Below are positions 13,691-25,407 of a DNA stretch of 64,000 nt, piece after piece; position 1 is the first letter of the stretch, and every line of letters starts with the position of its first letter. The translations under genes and the position numbers were made by a program. Source of the stretch: Cryptomeria japonica. Its lineage: Eukaryota; Streptophyta; Pinopsida; Cupressales; Cupressaceae. Location: assembly GCF_030272615.1 (NCBI RefSeq), contig NC_081412.1:100065796-100129795 (forward strand), in the 5' to 3' direction. The notes below the pieces were generated by a model. It did not search any database. It was not told where the DNA came from and saw only the letters and a program-made list of their open reading frames with translations.

Positions 13691-14132
13691 ATGATATTTA
13701 TCTCTACTGCACTTTCAACCATGGGGAAGTGTGAACTGTCAGATCTATTCTGCTTTTATCAACCAACCAAAATACTTAGGATTTTTGGACTTAGGAAAAT
13801 TATGGGTGTGGGCACAAATGTTAAAGGGAGACCGACTATAGGAATAAAATTTCATGCACCTTAGGAAAATCACTTCAAAAACTGGTCCACCACCACTTAG
13901 CACTTAGGGAATAAAATGGACCCCCCAACGGAAAACAACCCTTGGCCTTAGTGGGAAAAAGTAACGACAAAATATATCATTGCAAGGGTTTTCTTCACAA
14001 AACATAAGAAATTTTGATAAACCCTAAACCCTAGACCTTGGACCTTGACAGAGGATGCAAATAAAAACCAAAAAAATCAATATTTAAGCTCAAAATTGAA
14101 AATTCTCACGTAATCAATTTTTAGAGCTATCA

Positions 14133-17100
14133 AATTCCATGTCTAGTACTTCATCAAGGTCTTTATTCTTTATAATTTCACTGATTGATCTTTGAAAGAC
14201 TGTTGGAAAGATTGTTTCCTTTTTGTATTATATCAGTGTCTTTCATGGCTTGGGGTACTCACTGTATCATGACTGTAATCTAGGAATGCATTCAACCTTA
14301 TGTGAGGTTGTTCCCTAATGACTAAAAACATGTCTTCACTGCTTGTTTTTCAAAAGCTATCATATGTATCTAATATATCATTTTCAATGATTGCTCTTCT
14401 CTTCTTGATAGTGATCAAGGATGTGAAAATGCCTTTTTCTATTGTTGTACAGTTGATCATTGTTTTCTCTTGTGTGATTATTGTGTAATGTTTAATATTA
14501 CAACCATGTCTTGACAATGCTTTGCACTGTTCATTGTTTATGACTACCTTGACTAAGTAAAGGTCATTCTTGATTTATGTCCTTGTTGTGACTTGAGTGG
14601 TTGTGCATTTGTTGATACCTCCAAATATTCACAAGATAATTGTCATTACTCTTATACATTGTTCTTATCTTTGTTCAATGTATTTCTGTGACTGCTAATA
14701 CCCTAGAGGTCTGAGACTTCTCGAAACTTTTCACTGTAGCTTGGTCATTGGACTTTCTTTTCACTGTATATTCATTACCTTTACTAATTTTATTCTCAAT
14801 CTTTCATTGATTCTTTGTGTAAGAGGACTGCACCTTTTAGATGATACTCATGAAATGATTGTTCTTTAAAGACTCTTTATTGTTATCACCCTTGTGCATT
14901 GTAGAATAACAGTAGCTCTTTTTACTATCCTTAATTTTATTCTATTTTGATAGTGATCTCATATTACCTTTCTCATTGAACACTAAACTCTAGGATTGCT
15001 ATCTTATATGCATAAGATAAAGATGTACTATTCAATTTCCTTTGAATAATGACTGCTCTGCCACTTGTCATTACCCTAAGGATAGAGAATTATATTGTAT
15101 CCATACTCTACTCTAAGAACTAGCATCTTTGTTATTTAGCACTGTGCCCTTTTACATATTGGTTTGATGCCTTTGGAAGAGGGACTATGAATATAATGGT
15201 TCTTTGCTATTCTCCATAGCATGATGTTGTCACAAAATGGCTTGAGAAAATTCACTATTATTTTCATGAAAGAAGATCACTTCCCTTTAAACTTTTTTCT
15301 TTGAGTGTCATTCTCATCATGATTGTAAACTAGTATATTGTTTCCTTTTATATCATGTCAAAAGATTCCCTTGATCCATGAATGTATCCATAATCTTACT
15401 GTTTCGTCACTCATTTGGATTTTTCTAACATTGAGCTCCTATAAATGATTTCTCATTATCTTTAACCTCTTTGACTATAAATAATGATGCTTTTAATTTG
15501 TATTCTCATTTTTTAGCTCCGCTTCTTGAAGGACTTCATTGTCATTGTGTTGTTGCTTTGAATATGGTACTATAGGCTACTAAATCTAACAATACTGTCA
15601 TTTATGACTATTTAAAATTCATCAATTTATTTGCATTGTGATTGTCATTGATTCATCACAGACCTCTGATAAGCTCACTGTGGCATAGGGATATGAGGCA
15701 TGGATGCTCTTTCTTCATTTGACAATAGATAAGTCTTTTCCTTTTCTCTATCACTATGTTTAATGTCCTTTCTAATCCCTTGTGACTAAGCCTTTATTGT
15801 CAAAGGAGTGCTTTCAGACCTATACCATCTTGTAATGATGATTGCAATCTTTACACTTTTTTGAGAATTTTCATAAAAACTTATGAGGACTGCATTTTGG
15901 TGATTGATCATTTGATTTTCAATGGATATAGGACTAGGCTTACATTTAAGCTCTTATGCTTTCTATGGTTGTTCTATTCTTCAAATTTGAGATCCCATTT
16001 TTTGAAATTCCATGACTATGGAAACACTATGATTGTGACTGCCAATTTTTCCAATGATTGTCTATTAAAACAACGATTGCTTCTTTATGCTTGCTTGTAT
16101 TCTCTGTGCTTCACTATTATTGGAATGCTCTGTCAACTATTTTTTTTTTATGTAAGGGTTGACTGCCCTTCTTTGCTTTTAACTGTACATTGTTTTTCAC
16201 TATCTTAATATCTCTTGTACTTCATATCTTTACAAACCTCTACTAATGAAAGATAGTGTTCTCTGAGCTTACTATTTGATAACTTAGCATGTTGGGCTCA
16301 ACCCTTATGGGAGCCACATTTTAACCCACATGCTGTAATTTGACGAATCACAATAGCAACATTTTTTTCCTGTATCTATACAAGAAACAAACAAGTTAGA
16401 TCAAAATGAGCATATGATAAGTGTGTTTGATAGCTCTTGTTTTCTTGGACATCTTTGACATGCTAGTTGTTATGGTGCATATGAGGATCAGATTATATGT
16501 TTATAGTTGCATGTGGATATAATGAATGATAACCCCTTATTTCTCTAACAACATTTTGTCCCTCACATGCATTCACCTAGGGGCAACAAGGAAGAAACAA
16601 CTGGATGCAAGATGAAAGAAAGATTAAAGATAACATAGGGCAACCCAATCAGGACTTGTCATTTAGGCAATGACGAGTCACCTTTCTTTTTATGTGCACT
16701 TATTTTTCCTTGCATCTACAAATATATTTCTTTTCATCATTTTCAATATAAGAGTTAGTCTCATGGCTTGTGTGAGACATTATCCATTTACATTATCAAT
16801 AAAGATTACTTTTTCTCAAAATTTGTTCACTCTTAACTATGTCATATGCATCTGCATAATGCAATGTGATAGTGTAATCTTCTATTCTTTCGTTATGCAC
16901 ATGAATGTGATACAACATAATTAAAATGTACCTTCCTATTCATTTAAAAACATGAAATCTCTACCTGATTGAGCTTACTAGTGAAATTAGGTAACAAGTA
17001 GAAAAATTAAACAAACCAAATTTGGTTAACAATGCTCTAATAGACAAAGGGTTGCCATAAAATTTTCTAACCTTCTGATTTTGTACTCAAGAATCATTGA

Positions 17101-17537
17101 TGGACCACAGATGCTTTTGATGGATGTTTTATATCCCTATAACACTTTATCTTGTAGGATTGTAATTGTACAAGATATCTACAACTTAATGGAATATTTG
17201 AAGATGAATATGATAAGTTTGATCAAGATGTATCTCTGATCCTCACATCACCTTTGACTCAAAAGATATTGTTAATGCACCTAATGCCGTCTTTTTAAAG
17301 TTTCTTCATAGACATTTTTTCAATTAAGAATTAATTTATGTTCCATAATGACATCTGTTAGTTCTTTAGGAAGAATTTTGAAAATAATTTTATTTGAGTT
17401 GGTACTAGTGACAATATTTGTATATATGGGAATTGCAATTTTTCGTAGCATGTCTTTGACAAATAGTGGTACCAGAGGAAAGCTAATCATTTCGAGTTGC
17501 AATTAAACATTGAACCCCAATCTTTATATGTTAATAT
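14133..17537. other. Pyrimidine-rich stretch without a gene
   Basis: The plus strand is rich in T and in short words such as CATTGT, TGACT and TTGTCATT over more than 2 kb. The open frames here (for example 15861-16208 and 16670-16924) are hydrophobic by composition and show no domain. No LTR or terminal repeat pair is visible inside. It continues the 3100-4119 stretch on the other side of LARD1. At 17320-17502 a 60-codon minus frame could be a coding relic, but I do not recognise it. Confidence 0.45.
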
Positions 17538-17633
17538 TGTTAGGATAACCAATGAACAATTGAGAGCGGGGGGGTGAATCAGTTGTTAACAGATTATAAC
17601 ATTTAATCCACTTAATAACCTTTAAATAGATCA

Positions 17634-17671
17634 AGTACTGGTAAAGCACATACAGATGCCAGTATGAACAT
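17634..17671. repeat. 38-bp flanking duplication, left copy
   Basis: These 38 bases lie directly before the Copia1 left end and recur at 25370-25407 directly after its right end, with one mismatch (T or C at the sixth base). See the right copy for the odd LTR end. Confidence 0.85.
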
Positions 17672-19233
17672 TGCTAGTTAAATGAGAGGGGGGGGGGTGA
17701 ATCAAATAAACTCACAATTCAATGTTCTAATTAGATTCAACCTCGGTAGAACTTACTTGACATTCAACTATGACTGTAAATCATTCAAACTCATAAACTG
17801 ATAAACTTGAAACATCAAAACACATTTAACACTAGATTTAACATGGAAACCCAAATAGGGAAAAACCACTATGGAATTTCAGACCCACAAATAAAATATA
17901 CTCTTCTAGAGTATGCTCGGTTAAAAGCCAATCTTGTTAAAGATTACATAAACACATTGCTAGATGTGACTCTGTCAAGGGATTTCCCTTAGATCTATCA
18001 GAATATTGCACTTTGTTAGAAGTGACCTTGTCAAAGGATTTCAAACACTCAATTAGAATGTTACCTTGCTAGAGGATTTACAAATAAGACTGTTAGGTCC
18101 ACTCGGTTAAGAGATTTCCTGTCACTTACAAAAATAATAACAATAATAAAATATATTTGCAACTTCACATCTGAAATGTTGTGGTAGACTCTATGTGCTC
18201 AAAATAATCTTATCATAAGACTTATCTTCCTCCTTGCTAGGCTTCTCACTCTATTCTTCAATCAGATCTTCAATCTTCTATACTCTGTAATCACTTCAGC
18301 AGCATCACTGTTCTTCTATTTGCCTACATACATTGTTCATCAACTTTTCCTTATTTATAAGCAATTCCTAACCGCTTAATCTCCTTAATCACATTTCGCA
18401 TGATTAATCTTAGCCATTAGATCTTCAAACTTGACTAGGTTCATTGAATCCTTCGAACTGAAAAATGTTTTATCTTTCCTTGAAACTTGTATTCCTTCCT
18501 TGGTACTTGTGCTTGGTTATGACTATTCAATTTGTGTTGTAGATCTAACTCTTGAATTTTCATTATCGTTGATCCTTAACAAACTTCTTGCACGACATTC
18601 CAATCTTCTATAAATCTCTAGCTCATTGGCATCCTTCATTTAATAATGTATTTATTCATCCAATGTGTTTTGTTACTGCTCGGTTGATACTCAGTTAATT
18701 CTGAACTTTACTCGGTAGACATTTTGTATTCATCTCGATTACTGTCTCAGTAGATTTGCTTGTTGACGACACTTGGTGACTCCTTTCTTCTTTAACCAAC
18801 ATCGATAACCTTGGATTTTACCGACAGGCTCCTTGCTCGGTAAAATAGAATAGTATCAAACCTTTACTCATTCTATTACATGAAATCTTTTCTCCTTCTT
18901 ATTCAGTCTTTGAATACACATATATATAGGTATCAAAACAATCAAAATAACATAATCTCATCATTGTCTAACTCGGTAATAGTTGCCCATTGAATAACTT
19001 ATTACTCCCCTTCATTTTCACATTCTTTCTATGTCACTTATCGACATCTTTATACTCATCAAAACATACTCTTTAAGATATGGCAACATCATACTGAATT
19101 AGAAAATCAATTGCTTGACATCAATGACAAAATAATATCATTAAGACAGTAATCATCCTTTATCAATTATATCATCAATCTCCTACAACCTTCTCAATAC
19201 CATCATACCAACAAACTTAATGTAATGCTAACA
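17672..19233 (-). repeat. Copia1 3' LTR (left)
   Basis: The left LTR, 1562 bp, begins TGCTAG and ends CTAACA on the plus strand, giving near-perfect inverted ends (the other copy begins TGTTAG). A run of ten G precedes TGAATCA near the start. The true end at 19233 is set by the polypurine tract beginning at 19234. Confidence 0.88.
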
Positions 19234-19248
19234 ATCTCCCCCTTTGGC
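19234..19248 (-). other. Copia1 polypurine tract
   Basis: The minus strand reads GCCAAAGGGGGAGAT directly before the 3' LTR start TGTTAG. This is where plus-strand DNA synthesis is primed. The identical sequence sits at the same place in Copia2 (31407-31421). Confidence 0.8.
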
Positions 19249-19603
19249 ATTGATGGTAATACCAACTTGATTTATTCCAACTGATTCGAACTATTGTTAT
19301 TCTTCTCCTGTTATTCTTGAGCTATAAACTTCTCTTGTAATCTTCTCCCCTTGTCATTAGTCTTCTCCCCCTTTGACAACAATCTCAAAAGTAAAACTGA
19401 TCCATGATTACTTCTCCTGTGAAGTAATTTCCTTATTTGTTAAAACATATACAAATGTATCATCTTAGTCTCGATCAGGGCATCTTGTCTTCATTCACTG
19501 TTTCCTGCACAACTTTAGGCAACCTCCTAAAGTGTGTAAATCAGCATCAACTCACAAATAATATTATGTAGAGTCATAGAATTGATGCTTTCATCGAACT
19601 CTG

Positions 19604-22600
19604 TCAGTTAGTACTAGATAGGGGCAGGACCCCTAACTTACTTCTGAGATACTCAAAAGTGTCCCTTGGTAGTGGCTTTGTGAAGATGTTTGCTATTTGT
19701 TCCTTTGTGCTAACATATTCCAGCACAAATTTCTTTTCTTGAACTTCTTCTCTTAGATAATGATACTTTATAGAAATATGCTTTGTCTTAGAGTGCATTA
19801 CCGGATTCTTTGAAATGTTAATAGCACTTGTATTATCACAAAATATAGTTACTAGTTCAGTAACTATCTCATTCATACCTTCCAACAGTTGTTTGATCCA
19901 TGCTATATTAGTACAATTCAATGCTACAGCGATGTATTTAGCTTTAGCAGTTGACTGTGAAATGCATCCTTGTTTCTTGCTAAGCCAACTCACTAGTCTT
20001 TCTCCCAAAAAGAAAGCTCCACCGCTTGTGCTTTTCCTATCATCAATATTTCCTGCCCAATCAACATCAGTATAGACTTATAAGTCAAAATCATTCTTCT
20101 TTTTATATAGTAAACCATAATCTTTAGTGCCTCTCAAGTATCTAAAAATTCTCTTGATTGCTGTCATATGGGTTTCTTTGGGATCTGCAGAAAATCTTGC
20201 AGCTATACCTACTGCATGTGCTATATCAGGCCTATTGTGAACTACATATTGTAGCTTTCCAATCATAGATTGGTAAAGTGTCTCATCAACAGATGCAGAT
20301 TCATCATTCTTTGATAGTTTATAATTAGTAGTCATAGGAGTACTTACAGGTTTAGAATCCTCCATTCCAAATTTCTTCAAGATTTCCTTTATATACTTGG
20401 ATTGAGTAATGAAAATCCCATTTTTCATTTGCAGTATTTGTAAACCTATAAAATACTTTATTTCACTGATTAATGACATCTCAAATTCTTTGCACATATA
20501 ATTTCGAAAGTTATTGCATAAAGAATCATTTCCACAAAAAATAATATCATCAACAAATATGGCTGAAATCAGTATTCTATTATCCTCATCATTCTTCATA
20601 TACATGTTGTTTTCACTAGTCCTCATAAATCCTATCTTTATTAAGTAAGAGTGCAACCTTTCATACCATGCTCTAGGTGATTGCTTTAGGCCATATAAAG
20701 CTTTGTTCAACTTACATACCTGATCTTTATTCTTCTCTTCAATAAATCCTTCAGGCTGTTCAATATAGACTTCTTCTTCTAGTATACCATTCAAAAATGC
20801 AGATTTAACATCCATTTGATATACCTTGAAATTTTTGTAAGCAGCATATGCCAACAATGTTCTCACTCCCTCAAGTCTTGCCACAGGTGCAAAAGTCTCA
20901 CCATAGTCTATTCCTTCTTCTTGAGCATAAATTTTGCAAACTAGCCTTGCTTTATTCCGAATGACCTCACCTTTTTCATTTAGCTTATTTTTGAAAATCC
21001 ACTTTGTACCAATTACATTTTTCTCTTTTGGTCTTGGGACCAGTGTCCATGTTTCATTTTTCTTTATTTGTTCAATCTCTTCTATCATAGCATTCACCCA
21101 ATCTTCATTGCTTAATGCCTCTTTTACTATCCTCGGTTCAAACTTGGATATTAGACATGTGTTCTGTCTCAGTTTGTTTCTTGTCATCACTGGAGAATCC
21201 TTATCTCCTATAATCTAACTTTATGCATGATTTCTTCTGACATATTTTGCTAATATAGGTTCTGTAGGCTCTGTATGATCTTCTTCATTACTTGGTAACT
21301 GAGTATTTTCTTCATCAGCTTTCTCGGTAGGACTTCTTGGTTGTACATATAAAAACTCTTCATAATCCTCTGGTTCTTTGGAATTTCCTTCATCATTCCT
21401 TTCTGCAAATTCATCAATTTTCACATTTGTACTTTCCACTATTTTGTTAGATGATTTGATCATATATTTAAATGCTTTACTCCTAGAAGAATAACCAAGA
21501 AATGTTCCTTCCTCGCTTTTCTGATCAAATTTTCCATTTCTGTCGTCTTTGTGAATATAACATCTACTTCCAAATATTTTAAAATAACTTACATTTGGTT
21601 TCTTGTCATACCAGATTTCATATGGTGTCTTCATAGTTTCTTTCTTCAGTTGTACTCGGTTCAGGGTGTAAACTGCAGTGCTTATTGCTTCTCTCCAAAA
21701 TATTTGAGGTACTCTCTTTTCTATCATCAAGGTTCTGGCACAATCTACAATTGATCTATTTCTTCTTTCAGCTATCCCATTTTGTTGTGGTGTTCTCAGT
21801 GCAGACACTTGTCTCTTTATACCATGATCATTGCAAAATAAGTTAAATTCATCTGAAATGAACTCTCCTCCTCTATCAGATCTTAGACATTTCAACTGTC
21901 TTCCTATTTCATTTTCAACTCTTGCCTTATACCATTTGAACATTTGAAAGGCTTCTGATTTCTCTTTTAAAAACATAACTGACATCATCCTTGAGTAATC
22001 ATCCACAAATAATATGAAGTATTTATCACCATAATAACTTTGAAATTTCATAGGACCACAAAGATCAGTGTGCACAAGATCTAAATTTCCTTTAGAAGTG
22101 TAAGACTTACTTGTAAATCTTGATTTTGTCATCTTACCCATTTGGCATCCTCGACATATTGCATTCTCAGGTTTTTCCAAGCTCAGTAGACCTCTGACTC
22201 GGTGCTTCTTACTTATTTTGATCAGGTTATCAAAATTTACATGACAAAACCTTTTATGCCATAACCAGGTATCTTCTATTTTTGCATATAGACAATCATT
22301 TCGAGTTGAGTCAAGATGAAATGTATTACCTCTTGTTTGAGTCTCGATAGCAGCCAACTTTCCATGTTTGTCATGAACTTTGACAATTCCTTTCTGAAAT
22401 TCTATTCGGTATCCTGTATTGTTTAGCAATGTTACACTCAACAAATTGTATTTCAGACCTTCAACCCAATATACATCATCACATTTAGCATTGTCAAGAA
22501 GTGTGATAGAACCTTTACCTTTTACAGGACATGGTGCATCATTACCAAATCTTACATAACCTCCATCATAATCTTCTAATTTAACAAACTTGTGTTTATC

Positions 22601-23779
22601 ACCTATCATGTGATGTGAGCATCCACTATCTATGATCCAAGATTCATTATTATTTATGTGTGATATTAAGGCTTTTTCTTCATACCTTTCTTCATCTGAT
22701 CCATCTTTGATAGCTACATATACAACTTCCTTTGTCTCAGTCCCATCAGATTTATCATCATTGGATTCCTCATCAGCTACTAGGCATGTCTTTCTATCTC
22801 TCCTTCTGAAGTCTCGGTGCCCTTTGTATTGGTTGTCTTTCTGTCTGTCATCTCGATATTCTCTCTTTTCACTAGATTCTTTGTCAGGACAGTTAGAAGC
22901 CATATGTCCAATTTTATCACAGTTAAAACATTTTAAAGGTAACTTTCCTTTATACTTACCTTTGCCTCTTGGTAACCTTCTAGCCAATAATGCTTCAAAC
23001 TCTTCTTGCTTTCTGATTTCCTCATATAGTTTGTGTACTTCTTCCATGCTTTTGCAAAATCTCTCACTTTCTCCACTGTGATTTCCTTCAGCATACTTAT
23101 ACATTCTATCATTGTAATCATTAGATTCACCAAGATGAAAAGAACTGAATGCAGATTCAACTTTGTTTACCGAAGACCCACTGTTATCAAAATTACTTAA
23201 CTCAAAAGCATGTAGCTTACCGATAGTAGCATCCAAAGAGACTGGCATGTTTGGTACAAACCTTAATTCATTAATTACAGAGACTCAAATTGCATAAGAA
23301 GGTAGAAGTGTTCTCAACAACTTACTTCTTACATCCTTTTCTTCAATAGTTCCTCCTGCTCCTTTGATTTGATTGACAGTTTCCTTTAACCTTGTACTAT
23401 ATTGGATTATGTTTTCACCTTCATTCATTCTCATGGATTCAAGTTGACCTCTTAGGCTATCTAATTTTTCTCTTTGAATATGTTCATCACCACCATACAT
23501 AGATGTAAGCTTATTCCACATAGCTTTGGCATCATTACAACCTTCTAGATCATTAAACTCTAAGTCGGTCAATGCTGATGTTATTTCAATCATTGCTTGA
23601 ATATGTTCTTGCTTTGCCTTTATTTCTTTCATTGTCATAGGGTAGGTGCTAGGTGCAGTGTAATCATTCTCTAGATAATATGTTGCATATTCTCCAATTC
23701 CTGATAAGTGCAGCTTCATCCTTTTCTGCCATGTGGTGAAACTTGACTTGTTCAACTTTGGTGCATCCCTTTTATACAT
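19604..23779 (-). pseudogene. Copia1 gag-pol polyprotein with four in-frame stops
   Basis: One minus frame of 1392 codons runs from the ATG at 23779 to the stop at 19604 with no frameshift. It is broken only by TGA 23285-23287, TAA 21221-21223, TAG 21215-21217 and TAA 20078-20080. In order: gag (UBN2-like, about 23779-22940); zinc knuckle CFNCDKIGHMASNC near 22930; aspartic protease DSGCSHHM near 22610; integrase with GAG-pre-integrase and zinc region (WHKRFCH...CRGCQMGK, about 22250-22130) and core residues in HTDLCGP, LRSDRGGEF and PQQNGIAERR; reverse transcriptase with FVDDIIF near 20550; and RNase H (GERLVSWLSKKQ, SKNPVMHSKTKHI) to 19604. Integrase and polymerase catalytic residues are intact. 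The 23285 TGA sits where a CGA Arg codon would explain it. The protein would copy and integrate the element but cannot be made in full. Confidence 0.93.
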
Positions 23780-23820
23780 CTTTAGATCTTACCTCAAGTT
23801 CCTTTAAAATTTTCTTTCAG

Positions 23821-23839
23821 AGTTCTAGCTTTGATACCA
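23821..23839 (-). other. Copia1 primer-binding site
   Basis: The minus strand reads TGGTATCAAAGCTAGAACT, two bases inside the 5' LTR end. TGGTATCA-AGC matches the 3' end of initiator methionine tRNA, the usual primer of plant Copia elements. Confidence 0.85.
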
Positions 23840-23841
23840 AT

Positions 23842-25369
23842 TGTTAGTTAAATGAGAGGGGGGGGGGTGAATCAGATAAACTAACAATTCAATGTTCTAA
23901 TCAGATTCAACCTCAGTAGAACTTACTTGACATGCAACTATGACTGTAAATCATTCAAACTCATAAACTGATAAACTTGAAACATCAAAACACATTTAAC
24001 ACCAGTTTTAATGTGGAAACCCAAATAGGGAAAAACCACTGTGGGATTTCAGACCCACAAAGAAAATATACTCTTCTAGGGTATGCTTAGTTAAAAGCCA
24101 ATCCTGTTAAAGATTACATAAACACATTGCTACATGTGACTCGGTCAAAGGATTTCCCTCATATCTATCAGAATATTGCACTTTGTTAGAAGTGACCTTG
24201 TCAAAGGATTTCAAACACTCAATTAGAATGTTACCTTGCTAGAGGATTTACAAATAAGACTGTTAGGTCCACTCGGTTAAGAGATTTTCTGTCGCTTACA
24301 AAAATAAATAACAATAATAAAATATATCTGCAACTTCACATCTGAAATGTTGTGGTAGACTCTATGTGCTCAAAATAATCTTATCATAAGACTTATCTTC
24401 CTCCTTGCTAGGCTTCTCACTCTGTTCTTCAATCTTCTGTACTCTGTAATCACTTCAACAGCATCACTGTTCTTCTATTTGCCCACATACATTGTTCATC
24501 AACTTTTCCTTATTTATAAGTAATTCATAACCACTTAATCTCCTTAATCACATTTCCCATGATAAATATTAGCCATCAGATCTTCAAAATTGACTAGGTT
24601 CATTGAATCCTTCGAACTGAAAAATGTTTTATCTTGCCTTGAAACTTGTATTCCTTCCTTGGTACTTGTGCTCAGTTATGACCGTTCAATCTGTGCTGTA
24701 GATCTAACTCTTGAATTTTCATTGTCGTTGATCCTTAACAAACTTCTTGCATGACATTCCAATCTTCTATAAATCTCCAGCTCATTGGCATCCTTCATTT
24801 GATAATGTATTTATTCATCTAATGCATTCTGTTACTGCTCGGTTGATACTCGGTTAATTCTGAACTTTACTCGATAGATAGTCTGTATTCATCTTGGTTA
24901 CTGTCTTGGTAGCTTTGCTTGCTGACAACACTCGGTGACTCCTTTCTTCTTTAACCGACATCGATAACCTTGGAATTTATCGACTGGCTCTTTGGTCGGT
25001 AAAATAGAATAGTATCAAACCTTTACTCATTCTATTACATGAAATATTTTCTCCTTCTTATTCAGTCTTCGAATACACATATATATAGGTATCAAAACAA
25101 TCAAAATAACATAATCTCATCACTGTCTAACTCGGTAATAGTTGCCCATTGAATAACTTATTACTCCCCTTCATTTTCACATTCTTTCTATGTCACTTAC
25201 CAACATCTTTATACTCATCAAAACATACTCTTTAAGATATGGCAACATCATACTGAATTAAAAAATCAATTGCTTGACATCAATGACAAAATAATATCAT
25301 TAAGATAGTAATCATCCTTTATCAATTATATCATCAATCTCCAACAACCTTCTCAATATCATCATACCA
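23842..25369 (-). repeat. Copia1 5' LTR (right), missing its outer 24 bp
   Basis: It aligns to 17672-19210 of the left LTR and then stops at CATACCA. The last 24 bases of the left LTR (19211-19233, up to CTAACA) are absent, and the 38-bp duplicated host sequence follows directly. In sense orientation the missing piece is the first part of U3. Confidence 0.85.
24511..24518 (-). promoter_or_regulatory. TATA-like box in Copia1 5' LTR
   Basis: The minus strand reads TATAAATA, with a match in the left LTR near 18351. It lies about 0.67 kb before the end of the LTR in sense orientation, so R-U5 would be long. Confidence 0.45.
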
Positions 25370-25407
25370 AGTACCGGTAAAGCACATACAGATGCCAGTA
25401 TGAACAT
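25370..25407. repeat. 38-bp flanking duplication, right copy
   Basis: This copy follows Copia1 directly and differs from 17634-17671 at one base. The solo-LTR sequence resumes at 25408 (ATGCCTG). A normal Copia insertion would duplicate only about 5 bp. Confidence 0.85.

Larger units (their letters stand above)
4120..14132 (-). mobile_element. LARD1: non-autonomous LTR retrotransposon with very long LTRs
   Basis: Two direct repeats of about 3.2 kb (4120-7367 and 10933-14132) bound a 3.57 kb interior. Each repeat begins TGTTGG and ends CTATCA on the plus strand. In sense (minus) orientation the LTR therefore starts TGATAG and ends CCAACA, followed by a primer-binding-like site. The interior holds one decayed gag-like frame and no recognisable protease, reverse transcriptase or integrase, which fits a Large Retrotransposon Derivative needing proteins from an autonomous Gypsy partner. 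The LTRs differ by roughly a tenth by eye, so the insertion is old. I saw no matching target duplication (GATGT on the left, AATTC on the right) and no clear polypurine tract. Group assignment rests on the gag motif and primer site. Confidence 0.8.
10933..14132 (-). repeat. LARD1 5' LTR (right copy)
   Basis: This is the promoter-bearing LTR, since the element reads on the minus strand. It starts (minus) TGATAG at 14132 and ends CCAACA at 10933, next to the primer site. With the TATA-like box near 11955, U3 would be about 2.2 kb long and R-U5 about 1 kb, both very long for a plant LTR. Confidence 0.8.
17672..25369 (-). mobile_element. Copia1: full-length Ty1/Copia retrotransposon
   Basis: Two LTRs bound a 4.6 kb interior that carries, on the minus strand, an initiator-Met-type primer site, the complete Copia domain order (gag, protease, integrase, reverse transcriptase, RNase H) and a polypurine tract. 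Integrase before reverse transcriptase defines Copia. The frame is closed only by stop codons. By eye the LTRs differ by about one base in twenty, younger than Copia2 and LARD1. It sits inside a solo Copia LTR. Its 5' LTR lacks the outermost 24 bp and its flanks are duplicated over 38 bp instead of the usual 5. Confidence 0.92.

Noticed and set aside
4120-14132. Segmental duplication of a host gene region
   Set aside because: The repeats are terminal, end in TG/CA form and adjoin a primer site with a gag interior, so they are LTRs.
15861-16208. 115-codon plus frame, hydrophobic
   Set aside because: T-rich DNA yields Phe/Leu/Ser-rich frames by chance; no domain and no coding context.
17320-17502. 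60-codon minus frame as a gene fragment
   Set aside because: I could not match it to a family; kept only as a note in the 14133-17537 stretch.
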